From contig NZ_JALXXL010000006.1 in NCBI RefSeq assembly GCF_025152525.1, positions 62,001 to 126,000 of the forward strand: a stretch of DNA of 64,000 nucleotides. The letters run 5' to 3'. Below the pieces are notes generated by a model that had not been told where the DNA came from, did not search any database, and saw nothing but the letters and a program-made list of their open reading frames with translations. Both the position numbers and the translations under genes were made by a program. The stretch is from Corynebacterium sp. p3-SID1056 (lineage in GTDB: Bacteria; Actinomycetota; Actinomycetes; Mycobacteriales; Mycobacteriaceae). Positions 1 through 8,607 of the stretch are shown here, piece by piece (position 1 is the stretch's first letter; every line of letters starts with the position of its first letter).

Positions 1-104
1 GGGTCGGGCGAATCGACCGCCTCGATGCTTTTGCCGGTGGCCTGCTGGTAACGGCGGATCCACTTCCCCGGCGCGGAGCCGGTGACGAAGGCGAAAGAGA
101 GCAT
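1..104 (-). CDS. LysR-type substrate-binding-domain protein, N-terminal part only
   Basis: The reverse strand reads from ATG at 104 off the left edge of the window, giving 34 codons that begin MLSFAFVTGSAPGKWIRRYQ. A start of the form LxFAxVTGxxPGKW is what I know from actinobacterial proteins that carry a LysR-like substrate-binding domain without the DNA-binding domain and that sit beside DUF5997 genes. The neighbour here is a DUF5997 gene, divergently placed, which supports the call. A TAGCAT -10 box at 117-112 lies 7 nt before the ATG, so the mRNA is probably leaderless. Only the N-terminus is visible, so ligand and function cannot be judged. Confidence 0.6.
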   Translation of the reverse strand, partial: MLSFAFVTGSAPGKWIRRYQQATGKSIEAVDSPD

Positions 105-111
105 GGACAGA

Positions 112-121
112 ATGCTACCGT
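112..121. promoter_or_regulatory. Overlapping divergent -10 boxes
   Basis: TACCGT (116-121, plus strand) and TAGCAT (117-112, minus strand) share two base pairs. Each is followed after exactly 7 nt by an ATG (129 on plus, 104 on minus). Both fit the corynebacterial -10 consensus TANNNT at leaderless spacing. Two polymerases could not occupy these boxes together. Confidence 0.5.
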
Positions 122-128
122 GTGCACC

Positions 129-488
129 ATGACACAGAAGATGCCGTCGAGCACGGCCATGAAGCCGGAAACCGCCGCCAAGAAGCTGGGCGTGTACCTG
201 CCCGCTACCCCCCAGGAGTTCCAGGAGGGGGCGGTCACCCACGCTGAGCTGCGCGAGCTGCAGCACAACCCGCCGGAGTGGCTCAAAGAGCTGCGGCTGC
301 ACGGGCCTCACCCGCGCCCGGAGGTGGCGCGCAAGCTCGGTATCTCAATCACCGCGCTGAAGAAGCACGACATGGACCGCCCGCTGACCACCGAGGAAAT
401 CAGCGAGCTGCTGAAGGATCAGCCCGACTGGCTGCGCGAAGCCCGCGCGGCGCACGCCGCGCAACGCGGGGACGCAGAAGAGGCTTAG
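129..488 (+). CDS. DUF5997 family protein
   Basis: A 119-residue soluble protein, rich in Lys, Glu and Pro, with a segment [19 protein letters not shown] that resembles a helix-turn-helix. It matches what I know of the actinobacterial DUF5997 family ([17 protein letters not shown] near the N-terminus). No reaction is known for the family. I prefer ATG 129 over an in-frame GTG at 120 because a TACCGT -10 box (116-121) is 7 nt before the ATG. The stop codon overlaps the convergent glyA stop by 4 nt, so there is no room for a terminator between them. The divergent neighbour is a LysR-type substrate-binding protein, the usual partner. Confidence 0.75.
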   Translation: MTQKMPSSTAMKPETAAKKLGVYLPATPQEFQEGAVTHAELRELQHNPPEWLKELRLHGPHPRPEVARKLGISITALKKHDMDRPLTTEEISELLKDQPDWLREARAAHAAQRGDAEEA

Positions 489-1777
489 AGCATCTTCCAG
501 TCTTCCAGCTCCGGGTAGAGCGGGTACTTCTGCGCCAGCTTGTCGACGCGGGCGTGCAGCGCCTCGACGTCGGCAGCCTCCCCCTTGATCAAGGTCTCGG
601 CGATGATCTCCGCGACCTCGACGAAATCCTCCTTGCCAAACCCGCGGGTCGCCAGCGCAGAGGTGCCGATACGCAGGCCGGAAGTGACCTTCGGCGGGCG
701 CGGGTCGAAGGGCACGGCATTGCGGTTCACGGTGATGCCCACGCTGTGCAGCAGGTCCTCGGCCTGCTGGCCATCCATCTCGGAATTGCGCAGATCCGCG
801 AGCACCAGGTGCACATCGGTGCCGCCGGACACCACGTCCACGCCGGCCTCCTTGGCATCCGGCTGGGTCAAGCGCTCGGCGAGGATGCGTGCCCCCTCGA
901 GCGTGCGCTCCTGACGATCCTTGAACTCGGGCATCCCCGCGATCTTGAACGCAGTGGCCTTCGCCGCGATGACGTGCATGAGCGGACCGCCCTGCTGGCC
1001 AGGGAAGACCGCGGAGTTGAGCTTCTTGTTCAGGTCCTCGTCGTTGGTGAGGATGAAGCCGGAGCGCGGTCCGCCAATCGTCTTGTGTACGGTCGACGAC
1101 ACCACGTGGGCGTGCGGCACCGGAGACGGGTGCACGCCAGCGGCGACGAGGCCGGCGAAGTGCGCCATGTCGACCCACAGGTAGGCGCCGACCTCGTCGG
1201 CGATGGAGCGGAATTCTGCAAAGTCCTCGTGGCGCGGGTAGGCGGACCAGCCGGCGATAATCACCTTCGGCTTCACCTCACGCGCCTGCTCGCGCAGCTT
1301 CGCCATGTCGATGGTGTGGGTGTCTTTTTCTACCTCGTAGGCGGCGACGTTGTAGAGGCGGCCGGAGAAGTTGATCTTCATGCCGTGGGTGAGGTGCCCG
1401 CCGTGGGCGAGGCTCAGACCCAAAATAGTGTCGCCCGGCTCGGCGAGCGCCATGAGCACGGCCGCGTTCGCCTGCGCGCCGGAGTGCGGCTGCACGTTGG
1501 CGTACTTCGCGCCGAAGACCTCCTTGGCACGGGCGATAGCCAGGTCCTCGACCACATCGACGTGCTCGCAACCGCCGTAGTAGCGCTTCCCCGGGTAGCC
1601 CTCAGCGTACTTGTTCGTCAGCACGGAGCCCTGCGCCTGCAGGACGGCACGCGGCACGAAGTTCTCGGAGGCGATCATCTCCAGAGTATTGCGCTGCCTG
1701 CTCAGCTCGTTGACAATGGCGTCGTGCACCTCGGGGTCAAAGGTGGCGAGATCCTGGTAGCGGAAGTCTTCAGACAC
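485..1777 (-). CDS. glyA: Serine hydroxymethyltransferase
   Basis: Interconverts serine plus tetrahydrofolate with glycine plus 5,10-methylene-tetrahydrofolate; a cytoplasmic PLP enzyme and main source of one-carbon units. The protein has 430 residues, the normal length. Diagnostic stretches are the N-terminal [28 protein letters not shown], and the PLP-lysine segment [16 protein letters not shown]. The start is GTG at 1777, with AAAGGAC about 9 nt upstream. A TATACT box (1854-1849) is a candidate promoter. glyA is divergent from coaA, as in mycobacteria (Rv1093/Rv1092c). Confidence 0.97.
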   Translation of the reverse strand: MSEDFRYQDLATFDPEVHDAIVNELSRQRNTLEMIASENFVPRAVLQAQGSVLTNKYAEGYPGKRYYGGCEHVDVVEDLAIARAKEVFGAKYANVQPHSGAQANAAVLMALAEPGDTILGLSLAHGGHLTHGMKINFSGRLYNVAAYEVEKDTHTIDMAKLREQAREVKPKVIIAGWSAYPRHEDFAEFRSIADEVGAYLWVDMAHFAGLVAAGVHPSPVPHAHVVSSTVHKTIGGPRSGFILTNDEDLNKKLNSAVFPGQQGGPLMHVIAAKATAFKIAGMPEFKDRQERTLEGARILAERLTQPDAKEAGVDVVSGGTDVHLVLADLRNSEMDGQQAEDLLHSVGITVNRNAVPFDPRPPKVTSGLRIGTSALATRGFGKEDFVEVAEIIAETLIKGEAADVEALHARVDKLAQKYPLYPELEDWKML

Positions 1778-1848
1778 GTGCTCCGGGTCCTTTCACTTGT
1801 ATTCGATAGCATTTCTGCGCAGCCGTGTGATTTGGGCCGCTGGCTAGC

Positions 1849-1854
1849 AGTATA
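1849..1854 (-). promoter_or_regulatory. Candidate -10 box of glyA
   Basis: The minus strand reads TATACT here, about 71 nt before the glyA GTG. No convincing -35 is visible, which is common in corynebacteria. The 1778-1915 intergenic region also has to drive coaA in the other direction. I saw no folate riboswitch in the glyA leader. Confidence 0.4.
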
Positions 1855-1915
1855 AACGGCTAAGGCGACGCGCGGGGCCACCTGTATTCACCCGCCCGCA
1901 TACGCGGATGGAACA

Positions 1916-2860
1916 ATGGCTGGCATGGCTCAAGGCGCACGAGGCTTCGATTCCAGCCCGTATCTGGATTTTCACCGCGATGATTGGCGCAAGCGGCGCG
2001 CGAAAATGCCGCAAGTGCTCACCGCCGACGAGGTGGAAAAGCTCAGCGGTATCGGCGAGAACCTGGACCTCGAGGAAGTCGCGGACATCTATTTGCCACT
2101 GTCGCGTTTGATCCACCTACAGGTGCGGGCGCGCCAGAAGCTGACCAACGCCACGGAGACCTTCATCGGCGGCGACCCGGGGCACGTGCCTTTCATTATC
2201 GGGTTGGCGGGCTCCGTTGCGGTGGGAAAGTCGACGACCGCGCGTGTCCTGCAGGTCCTGCTGCAGCGATGGGATTCGCACCCGCGGGTCGATCTCATTA
2301 CCACCGACGGCTTCCTCTACCCCACCGAAGTCCTGGAGGAGCGCAACCTCATGGCGCGAAAGGGCTTCCCGGAATCCTACGACCGCCGCAACCTCATGCG
2401 TTTTGTCACCGAGGTCAAGTCGGGAAAGCCGGTGGTGAAAGCCCCGATCTATTCGCATAACGCCTACGACATTTTGCCCGGCGAATTTATCGAGGTCCGC
2501 CAGCCAGACATCCTCATCTTGGAGGGCCTCAACGTGCTGCAGACCGGGCCAACCTTGATGGTCTCGGACCTCTTCGATTTTTCTATTTACGTGGATGCCG
2601 CGACCGAGCACATCGAGCACTGGTACATTTCGCGCTTTCTCAAGCTGCGCAACACGGCGTTTACAAAGCCGGGTGCGCACTTTGCCAACTATGCGGGCCT
2701 TGACGACGCCGCGGCGTCGCGGGAAGCCCGCGAGCTGTGGCAGTCGATCAACTTGCCTAACCTGGTGGAAAACATCTTGCCGACGAAAGTGCGGGCCTCG
2801 CTCGTGTTGCGCAAGGACTTCGACCACACTGTGCAGCGAGTCCGCATGCGCAAAATTTAA
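1916..2860 (+). CDS. coaA: Type I pantothenate kinase
   Basis: Phosphorylates pantothenate, the first committed step of CoA synthesis. 314 residues, like M. tuberculosis CoaA (312). The P-loop is [13 protein letters not shown] (about residue 95), followed by [20 protein letters not shown] and [14 protein letters not shown], all family hallmarks. ATG 1916 is used; a second in-frame ATG at 1925 would also give a full-length enzyme and no strong ribosome binding site separates them. The stop lies 3 nt from the convergent uppS stop. Confidence 0.96.
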   Translation: MAGMAQGARGFDSSPYLDFHRDDWRKRRAKMPQVLTADEVEKLSGIGENLDLEEVADIYLPLSRLIHLQVRARQKLTNATETFIGGDPGHVPFIIGLAGSVAVGKSTTARVLQVLLQRWDSHPRVDLITTDGFLYPTEVLEERNLMARKGFPESYDRRNLMRFVTEVKSGKPVVKAPIYSHNAYDILPGEFIEVRQPDILILEGLNVLQTGPTLMVSDLFDFSIYVDAATEHIEHWYISRFLKLRNTAFTKPGAHFANYAGLDDAAASREARELWQSINLPNLVENILPTKVRASLVLRKDFDHTVQRVRMRKI

Positions 2861-2863
2861 GGC

Positions 2864-3643
2864 TTACTTCCCGAACCGCCGCGAACGCTGCGAGTACTCG
2901 CGCAGCGCGCGTAAGAAATCGATCTTGCGGAACGCCGGCCAGTACGTGTCGGTGAACCAGATCTCCGAATAGGCGGCCTGCCACAGCAGGAAGCCGGAAA
3001 GACGCTGCTCGCCCGAAGTCCGAATAACCAAGTCCGGATCGGGTTGGCCGGAGGTGTAAAGGTGCTCGGAGATGGAATCGACCGTAACCGCCTCTGCGAT
3101 CTCCGCAGCACTCGCACCTTTTGCCGCCTGGTCACCGATGAGCTCGCGCACCGCGTCGACGATCTCCTGTCGGCCGCCGTAGCCCACCGCGATGTTGACG
3201 GTCAGCCCCGCCTTGCCGGTAGTCGAGGCCGCGGAGCGCTGCATCCGCTCGACGACGTCGGGCGGCAGCAGGTCGAGGTGACCAACCAGGCGCACGCGGC
3301 ACGAGTAGTGCTCGGTGGCAAGCCCGTCGATGACGTCCGAGATGATGTCGAAAAGCAGCTCGACCTCTTCGGAGGTGCGCTGGAGGTTCTCAGTGGACAG
3401 CAAGTAGAGCGTGACCACATCCACGTCCATCTCGGCGCACCACCGAACGAGCTCACCGATTTTTGCGCCCCCTGCACGGTGCCCCTGCGAGATATCGCTG
3501 AGCCCGGCCTCGCGGGCCCAGCGGCGGTTGCCATCGGCCATTACGGCGATGTGCTTCGGCCGCTTCTTTCCGCGCAGCTCACGCCGCAAACGGTACTCGT
3601 ATAGCGGGTACAGGATTTTTTCCAGCACAGTCACGCCACTCAC
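2864..3643 (-). CDS. uppS: Short-chain (Z)-isoprenyl diphosphate synthase
   Basis: A cis-prenyltransferase of the undecaprenyl-PP synthase superfamily, 259 residues. The substrate motif is HIAVMADGNRRWARE, and the C-terminal signature is DLVIRTSGEQRLSGFLLWQ. The close resemblance to M. tuberculosis Rv1086, a Z,E-farnesyl diphosphate synthase that feeds decaprenyl phosphate synthesis, suggests a short product rather than full-length polyprenyl; this is inference. The start is GTG 3643, with AAGGG just upstream. GTG 3634, which sits 7 nt after a TAAGGT box, is a possible leaderless alternative. It is probably the last gene of an operon mca-orf-uppS (20 nt gap). Confidence 0.9.
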   Translation of the reverse strand: MSGVTVLEKILYPLYEYRLRRELRGKKRPKHIAVMADGNRRWAREAGLSDISQGHRAGGAKIGELVRWCAEMDVDVVTLYLLSTENLQRTSEEVELLFDIISDVIDGLATEHYSCRVRLVGHLDLLPPDVVERMQRSAASTTGKAGLTVNIAVGYGGRQEIVDAVRELIGDQAAKGASAAEIAEAVTVDSISEHLYTSGQPDPDLVIRTSGEQRLSGFLLWQAAYSEIWFTDTYWPAFRKIDFLRALREYSQRSRRFGK

Positions 3644-3663
3644 CTTACCCTTGGCACGTACGC

Positions 3664-3975
3664 CTAGAAGATGTGCTTCTTGCTCCGGTCGAGCACGCCG
3701 GCTTCCTGCATTGCTTGGTCCAGGGCCTGCGTATCAAAGGGGTCAATGCCGTGCGCCTGCGCAAACTGCTGACGGCGCCGGAAACGAGAGAAACGCCGGT
3801 GGAAAGCGAAGCCGAGGGCAAGAATCGCCACGGCCAGCACGACGATGATCAGCAGGCCCACTGGTGAGGCCTTGCCGAAGTCGGGCCCAACCGGTGTTTC
3901 CGCCGGTGCCTGGGCGAGGACGTAGCTGGAGGCGTTGGTGGCGGAGGCGGCCAGCGTGGAAAACATCGAGCTCAT
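3664..3975 (-). CDS. Small membrane protein next to mca (Rv1083-like)
   Basis: 103 residues: a polar N-terminus of about 35 residues, one transmembrane segment (about 37-58, VGLLIIVVLAVAILALGF), then a basic stretch HRRFSRFRRRQQF and an acidic C-terminus, so the tail is probably cytoplasmic. No enzymatic motif. A small one-helix protein in exactly this position beside mca is found in mycobacteria (Rv1083), and the synteny is the only basis for the name. GAAGGA lies 12 nt before the ATG. It lies 24 nt after mca and 20 nt before uppS, consistent with cotranscription. Confidence 0.75.
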   Translation of the reverse strand: MSSMFSTLAASATNASSYVLAQAPAETPVGPDFGKASPVGLLIIVVLAVAILALGFAFHRRFSRFRRRQQFAQAHGIDPFDTQALDQAMQEAGVLDRSKKHIF

Positions 3976-3999
3976 TGTTACTAGGTGTCCTTCACTTCG

Positions 4000-4875
4000 T
4001 TACTTCTCTGCGGTGGGTATGCCGGCGAACAGATCGCATTCTGGCAGTTCGGTCTCCACGCGGCTGCGCGCGAGCTCAAACTCCTCGGTCGGCCATACTT
4101 CCTGCTGGTCAGCGACCGGGCTTGCCAGAAACGCGCCGGCCGGGTCGATCTGGGTGGCGTGCGCCCGCAGCGCCTCGGCGCGCTGCGCGAAATACTCACT
4201 GCATTCGACGCGGGTAGTCACCCGGCCCATCACGTCCGCCTTGTTTTCCTCCCAGCGGGCAATCATCAGCTCGTAGGGGCTGGGCTTGCCTTGGGCAATG
4301 AGCCGTTCTTGCAGCAGCTTCATGCGCTGCAAGATGAAGCCATGGCTGTAGTACAGCTTCAACGGCGTCCACGGCTTGCCAGCCTCAGGCGCAAATTCGG
4401 GATCCCCCGATTTCTCCCAGGCAAGCATGGAAATTGTGTGCACCATAAGGTGGTCCGGGTGCGGGTAGCCGCCGTTTTCATCGTAGGTAATGATCACGTG
4501 CGGCCGGAACTCGCGTATCGACGCCACCAGCTTCTCGGTCACCTGCACCGGGTCCTGCACCGCAAAGGACCCCTCCGGCAACGGCGGGAGCGGATCCCCT
4601 TCGGGTAGCCCGGAGTCCTGGTAGCCGAGCCATTCGTGCTCGACACCGAGCGCGCTCACCGCGCGCGCCATTTCCTCCTCGCGCACGGCAATGATGTTGT
4701 CGAGTACCCCCGGCCGGTCCATCGCTGGGTTGAGGATATCGCCGCGCCGCCCATCGGTGCAGGTCACCACCTTGACGCGGTAACCTTCAGCGGCGTACCG
4801 CGCCATCGTCGCCGCTCCCTTGGACGACTCGTCGTCCGGGTGCGCGTGGATTGCCAATAACCGCAAACCAGTCAC
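4000..4875 (-). CDS. mca: Mycothiol S-conjugate amidase
   Basis: Cleaves mycothiol S-conjugates of electrophiles and drugs to a mercapturic acid, which is exported, plus GlcN-inositol. 291 residues. The zinc ligands are in AHPDDE (residues 10-15) and HPDH (about 138-141, within NGGYPHPDHLMVH). It is distinguished from the paralog MshB by position and by its closeness to Mca (SKGAATMARYAAEGY, TCTDGRRGDILNP). The start is GTG 4875 with GGAG 7 nt upstream. The presence of mca marks a mycothiol-producing actinobacterium. It heads the leftward mca-orf-uppS group. Confidence 0.95.
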   Translation of the reverse strand: MTGLRLLAIHAHPDDESSKGAATMARYAAEGYRVKVVTCTDGRRGDILNPAMDRPGVLDNIIAVREEEMARAVSALGVEHEWLGYQDSGLPEGDPLPPLPEGSFAVQDPVQVTEKLVASIREFRPHVIITYDENGGYPHPDHLMVHTISMLAWEKSGDPEFAPEAGKPWTPLKLYYSHGFILQRMKLLQERLIAQGKPSPYELMIARWEENKADVMGRVTTRVECSEYFAQRAEALRAHATQIDPAGAFLASPVADQQEVWPTEEFELARSRVETELPECDLFAGIPTAEK

Positions 4876-4984
4876 TGAGAAACTCCAACTTTTGTAGGGG
4901 GCAGTGCGTTAACTCCGGCCCATCTTAGTACGATCAGGGGCGAAGTCATCTTTCACGCCTGCAGCAGTTTGTGAGGTCACCGTA

Positions 4985-5455
4985 GTGTCTAGCTCGAGTT
5001 CGCAACCTTCTTCCCCCTCCGCCCGCCAGCGCTACGGCTCAGAGGCAACAAAGCCCTCAAACCTTCCCGGGCGAATCATGGCGATCGCCGCCATCTTGCT
5101 CGTGGGGTTCATGATCTTCGCCGTCGCACGCGTGGTGAGCGACCGCTCGGCGCAGCCCATCAGCGCAGACTTCATCTCCCAAGAGCGCATCGACGATGAC
5201 ACCTCCCGCCTGTGGATTGACGTGACCCGTGACGACCCGGAGGCTCCGGCCTACTGCATCGTCATCGCCGTGGACTACCAACACGCAGAAATCGGCCGCC
5301 GCGAGGTGGTACTGCCCGCCGGTGGTGAGGAAATGCAGCGTATCGCGGTAGACATGCCGGTCAGTGGCGATCTCGCTTCCGGCCGCGTCTATGGCTGCGC
5401 GGATGAGATACCGACCTACATGGATGCACAGAGCGCCTTTTACTCTGCGCGGTAG
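4985..5455 (+). CDS. DUF4307 membrane protein (Rv1081c-like)
   Basis: 156 residues: a Ser/Pro-rich cytoplasmic N-terminus, one transmembrane helix (about 32-50, IMAIAAILLVGFMIFAVARV), then an extracytoplasmic domain with conserved RLWIDVTRDDPEAPAYCIV. The pattern and the position between mca and greA match the actinobacterial DUF4307 family. Function unknown. GTG 4985 is preceded by GAGG about 9 nt upstream. It is divergent from mca and upstream of greA. Confidence 0.85.
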   Translation: MSSSSSQPSSPSARQRYGSEATKPSNLPGRIMAIAAILLVGFMIFAVARVVSDRSAQPISADFISQERIDDDTSRLWIDVTRDDPEAPAYCIVIAVDYQHAEIGRREVVLPAGGEEMQRIAVDMPVSGDLASGRVYGCADEIPTYMDAQSAFYSAR

Positions 5456-5578
5456 TGCCTGGCAGGTGTGCTAAAATCCCGCCTGTATATTTGTACGAGC
5501 ACGTAATTGTTCCGTCGGACTGGGCCCGATCTGCATACCAGGCGGGCTCGTTTGACGTATGAGGGAAGGGTAAACCGC

Positions 5579-6097
5579 ATGGCTGATACGCAGAAGCAGT
5601 ACATCACCCCAGAGATGAAGGCCAAGCTCGAGGCAGAGCTGCAGGCGCTGATTGATAACCGCCCGGTCGTCGCAGCCGAGATCAACGAGCGCCGCGAGGA
5701 AGGCGACCTGAAGGAGAACGCGGGCTACGACGCGGCACGCGAGCAGCAGGACCAGGAAGAGGCCCGCATCAAGCAGATCTCCGAGCTGCTGGCCAACTCC
5801 ACCACCGAGCGCACCGGCGTTGTCGAGGGTGTCGCGCACGTGGGTTCCGTCGTCCACGTCTACTACGACGGCGACGAGAACGATAAGGAGACCTTCCTCA
5901 TCGGTACCCGCGCCGCGTCCACTGACAATAAGGACCTGGAGACCTACTCCGAGAACTCGCCGCTTGGTGCCGCTGTGGTTGGCGCTTCCGAGGGCGAGAC
6001 CCGCACCTACACGGCCCCGAACGGCCGCGAGATTTCGGTGACGATTCTCTCCGCGGAGCCGTATGATTCAGTTAAGGCGTCGACGCCGCGCGCTTAA
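5579..6097 (+). CDS. greA: Transcript cleavage factor GreA
   Basis: Rescues backtracked RNA polymerase by stimulating transcript cleavage. 172 residues: N-terminal coiled coil with the catalytic tip REEGDLKENAGYDAA (acidic D/E pair), then the FKBP-like C-terminal domain ending in SVTILSAEPY. The ATG at 5579 (MADTQKQYIT) follows GAGGGAAGGG at 5561-5570, an unusually strong ribosome binding site. Reading further upstream would add a non-conserved 24-residue extension. A lipoprotein gene follows 40 nt downstream. Confidence 0.96.
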   Translation: MADTQKQYITPEMKAKLEAELQALIDNRPVVAAEINERREEGDLKENAGYDAAREQQDQEEARIKQISELLANSTTERTGVVEGVAHVGSVVHVYYDGDENDKETFLIGTRAASTDNKDLETYSENSPLGAAVVGASEGETRTYTAPNGREISVTILSAEPYDSVKASTPRA

Positions 6098-6137
6098 CAC
6101 CCCCAGTTTTGAGTTGAACCGTAGAAGGACTGATCCT

Positions 6138-6599
6138 GTGATTTCCGTTTCCCGCCCCGCCGCTGCCGGTCTGATCGCTGTGGCAGCTGTGTCCCTCGCC
6201 GCCTGCCACCCGCCGCACCAGGTCGATTCCGAGCAGAAGATCGACACCGCAACCAGCCAGAAGGCTGAGTCCCTGGCGTCCTACGGCGCCACCACCGCGG
6301 CTTCGAGCGCCCCGGCTGATGCAACGCCGACTATCGCGAACTGCGGCGAGGTCGAGCTCGAGCGCCCGACCGAATTCAACCTTGACTGCCAGGGCCAGGA
6401 TGACGTCCTGCAGAACATCACCTGGGATTCCTGGGGCGCTGAGTCTGCTACCGGCACCGGTACTCGCGTCACGCAGGACTCGGACGCGCAGCAGCCCGAG
6501 GTTGCTATCGCGTTGAGCAACCCGCAGCTGGTCAACGGAGTGCTGGCGTACACCGATATCACGGTTGACGGCACCCCGGTCTTCCCCGAGGGCAACTAG
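6138..6599 (+). CDS. Putative secreted lipoprotein
   Basis: 153 residues starting at GTG 6138 (MISVSRPAAAGLIAV), with GAAGGA 9 nt upstream. It has a signal peptide with a lipobox, LAAC at about residues 21-24, so it is probably lipidated and anchored to the outer face of the plasma membrane. The mature part has a Thr/Ala/Ser-rich linker and a small domain with two cysteines (ANCGEVELE and NLDCQGQDD) that could form a disulfide. No family recognised. It is followed by a strong terminator. Confidence 0.8.
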   Translation: MISVSRPAAAGLIAVAAVSLAACHPPHQVDSEQKIDTATSQKAESLASYGATTAASSAPADATPTIANCGEVELERPTEFNLDCQGQDDVLQNITWDSWGAESATGTGTRVTQDSDAQQPEVAIALSNPQLVNGVLAYTDITVDGTPVFPEGN

Positions 6600-6610
6600 T
6601 CCACAAGCAT

Positions 6611-6640
6611 AAAGCCCGGTACCGCAAGGTACCGGGCTTT
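6611..6640. terminator. Bidirectional intrinsic terminator
   Basis: A perfect 13-bp inverted repeat, AAAGCCCGGTACC / GGTACCGGGCTTT, with a GCAA tetraloop. A-tract and T-tract at the two ends let it work in both directions. It lies between the convergent lipoprotein gene (ends 6599) and the BI-1 gene (ends 6654). Confidence 0.93.
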
Positions 6641-6653
6641 TGCGTGCCTTAGC

Positions 6654-7430
6654 TTAGCGTTCCTGGAAGAGGTACAGCAGGCGCAGGATCTCGGTGTAGA
6701 GCCACACCAGGGTCACTGCGAGGCCGAGTGCCACGCCCCAGGCAGCCTGAGCCGGCGCGCCGGTGCGCACCAGTTTGTCGGCCACATCGAAGTCCTGCAG
6801 GAAGGACAGCGCCGCAAGCACCACGCACACGAGGCCGAAGATGATGGCCAGCGTGCCGCCGCCGCGCAGCGGGTTAATCCCGGTGAAGATGGCGAGGAGG
6901 AAGTTGCCCAGCGCCATAATCGCCACGCCGAAGATCAGGCCAGTGAGGATGCGGTTGAAGCGCGGGGTCACCCGGATGGCACCGGTGCGGTAGACCACGA
7001 GCATGCCGAGGAAGACGCCGATCGTGCCGACAATCGCCTGGAAGACGATCATGCTGCCGGACGAATCGCCGACCCGCATCCCGGCAAAGAGGAAGGAGAA
7101 CCCGCCAACGAAGAGGCCCTCGAAAGCGGCGTAAATCAGCGTGAGGGTCTTGGAGCCGAACTTCTTCGAAAACGCGTGCACGAGCACGGTGATGAAGGCA
7201 CCAATGGCACCGCCGAAGGTAAGCATGATGGCCAGGCCCGCGTTGGACAGGCCCAGCATAAAGTTCGCAACCGCGAAGACGACGATGACCGCAAGGGTGA
7301 TGCCGGTCTTGCTCACCACGTCATCGATGGTCATCGGGCGCTCGGCGTCTGTGACCTGCGGGCTCTGGTAGCCGTAGCCCTGCTGGTCGGCTTGGGGCAA
7401 GTTCTTCAGTACTGGGTTGTTACTTCGCAC
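6654..7430 (-). CDS. Bax inhibitor-1/YccA family membrane protein
   Basis: 258 residues with a cytoplasmic N-terminus and seven predicted hydrophobic helices from about residue 45 to 250. It ends in LGLAVTLVWLYTEILRLL, which matches the BI-1/YccA pattern (QDF.VAD in the last loop, TLVWLY in the last helix). Bacterial members are implicated in calcium leak and stress; the role here is unknown. The start is GTG 7430. AAAGGA is 12 nt upstream, a little far. A monocistronic unit that shares a terminator with the facing lipoprotein gene. Confidence 0.88.
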   Translation of the reverse strand: MRSNNPVLKNLPQADQQGYGYQSPQVTDAERPMTIDDVVSKTGITLAVIVVFAVANFMLGLSNAGLAIMLTFGGAIGAFITVLVHAFSKKFGSKTLTLIYAAFEGLFVGGFSFLFAGMRVGDSSGSMIVFQAIVGTIGVFLGMLVVYRTGAIRVTPRFNRILTGLIFGVAIMALGNFLLAIFTGINPLRGGGTLAIIFGLVCVVLAALSFLQDFDVADKLVRTGAPAQAAWGVALGLAVTLVWLYTEILRLLYLFQER

Positions 7431-7553
7431 CTTTTGGTCAAGTCCTTTCCGTGTACGTGTTCACGTGTGTATCTGGCGCCACATCAGCGCCTGTTCACAA
7501 TGTGTAACGCACCACTGTCGTGGAAAGTTCCCACGCGGGCCTAAAGTGTTGGT

Positions 7554-8552
7554 ATGCAGTTGCCCAGTTGGGGCGCGCCTGCACTGTTTGCCCGCGCCCG
7601 CTCCCAGAGGTTTCGCCCCACGTTGGTGGGCGATGCGTTGCGCGAGCAGCTTCTTGCGTGCACCGGCGACCCGGATCCTTTTGCCACGATGTACCGCGAC
7701 GTGGAAATCCTCGCTTTCCGGGTCGAGTCGCCACTGCCCCACTGGTTGTTTTCCACCTTCGGGCTCGCGCCGGTGCGATCCTCGCAGCCGCTGGCGGGCA
7801 CGCATACCGAGCTGACGATTCGCGTGCCGGTTAGTCGCACTCCCCTACCCCCGGACTGGCCCGCTGCGTTACTCGCGCACCTTGTGCGCCACATCCGGCA
7901 GCGCGGCGTCAGCATCGAGCAGGGGCACTACATGGACTTGCACCGACCGGTACGCCAAGGCTCCCAGCTGACGGGGCTGAGTTTCGTCACCGACCCGCTC
8001 CTCGGGATTGTCGACGGGCCGCTGGCTCTGACCCAGTTCACCTACGCGGTGGGGTTGACGACCGCAGATTTGCACGCAGCGCTTGCCTGGGATCCGCTGA
8101 AGTTCACGGGCGTGCTCGGCGACGTCTTCCCCCTTGGGTTAAGCGACCCAGACCGTGCCGACGTCGCCGCGGATGCACAAGCTGCAGACCGTATCATCGC
8201 TGCGACCAAAGCCGAGGGATCGAGCATCGGCGCTGCAAGCGTGCGCCTGCTCGGTGCAGAGCCGGGCGGGCGTATCGACGTCGACGCCTCCGGCGCACGG
8301 GCGATTCTGCGCGCGATGCGCCACCGCCTGCCCTTTGGCCGCAGCTTCGCACTGGTGGAGGCAGCCGGCAGCGCGTGGCTGCTCTTCGAGCCGGCCGCAG
8401 ATCCCGCGCTGACCCCGCAGGATCAGGGCCTGCGTGTGCAGACCCCCGACACGCTGCGCAACGAACTGCTGGCCACGTTGGACGCGAGTCCGGGCAAGTA
8501 TTCCTTTGTCAGCGCACCGCTGACGCTGCACGTGGTAGACACCAGCACGTAA
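7554..8552 (+). CDS. Suppressor-of-fused (SUFU) domain protein
   Basis: 332 residues, soluble. The segment TYAVGLTTADLHAALAWDP followed by FPLGLSDPDR is the pattern I associate with SUFU-domain proteins, which bacteria use mainly as immunity or accessory proteins of toxin systems, though many are orphan. No toxin gene is adjacent. The start ATG 7554 lies 6 nt after a TAAAGT -10 box (7542-7547), so the mRNA is leaderless. The downstream SDR has its own ribosome binding site 55 nt further on. Function unassigned; family call moderate. Confidence 0.65.
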   Translation: MQLPSWGAPALFARARSQRFRPTLVGDALREQLLACTGDPDPFATMYRDVEILAFRVESPLPHWLFSTFGLAPVRSSQPLAGTHTELTIRVPVSRTPLPPDWPAALLAHLVRHIRQRGVSIEQGHYMDLHRPVRQGSQLTGLSFVTDPLLGIVDGPLALTQFTYAVGLTTADLHAALAWDPLKFTGVLGDVFPLGLSDPDRADVAADAQAADRIIAATKAEGSSIGAASVRLLGAEPGGRIDVDASGARAILRAMRHRLPFGRSFALVEAAGSAWLLFEPAADPALTPQDQGLRVQTPDTLRNELLATLDASPGKYSFVSAPLTLHVVDTST

Positions 8553-8607
8553 GCGCCGGAGCTTTTAGAGTTGGTGGAGAAGGATCACGCAGAGGAAAGG
8601 ACACCCC

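Noticed and set aside
278..1855. Long open frame opposite glyA (525 codons)
   Set aside because: It is a high-GC antisense shadow: glyA is unmistakable on the other strand, and the frame has no recognisable protein features.
1778..1915. Tetrahydrofolate or glycine riboswitch before glyA
   Set aside because: The leader is short and I find no extended paired structure or conserved core; a simple promoter is enough.
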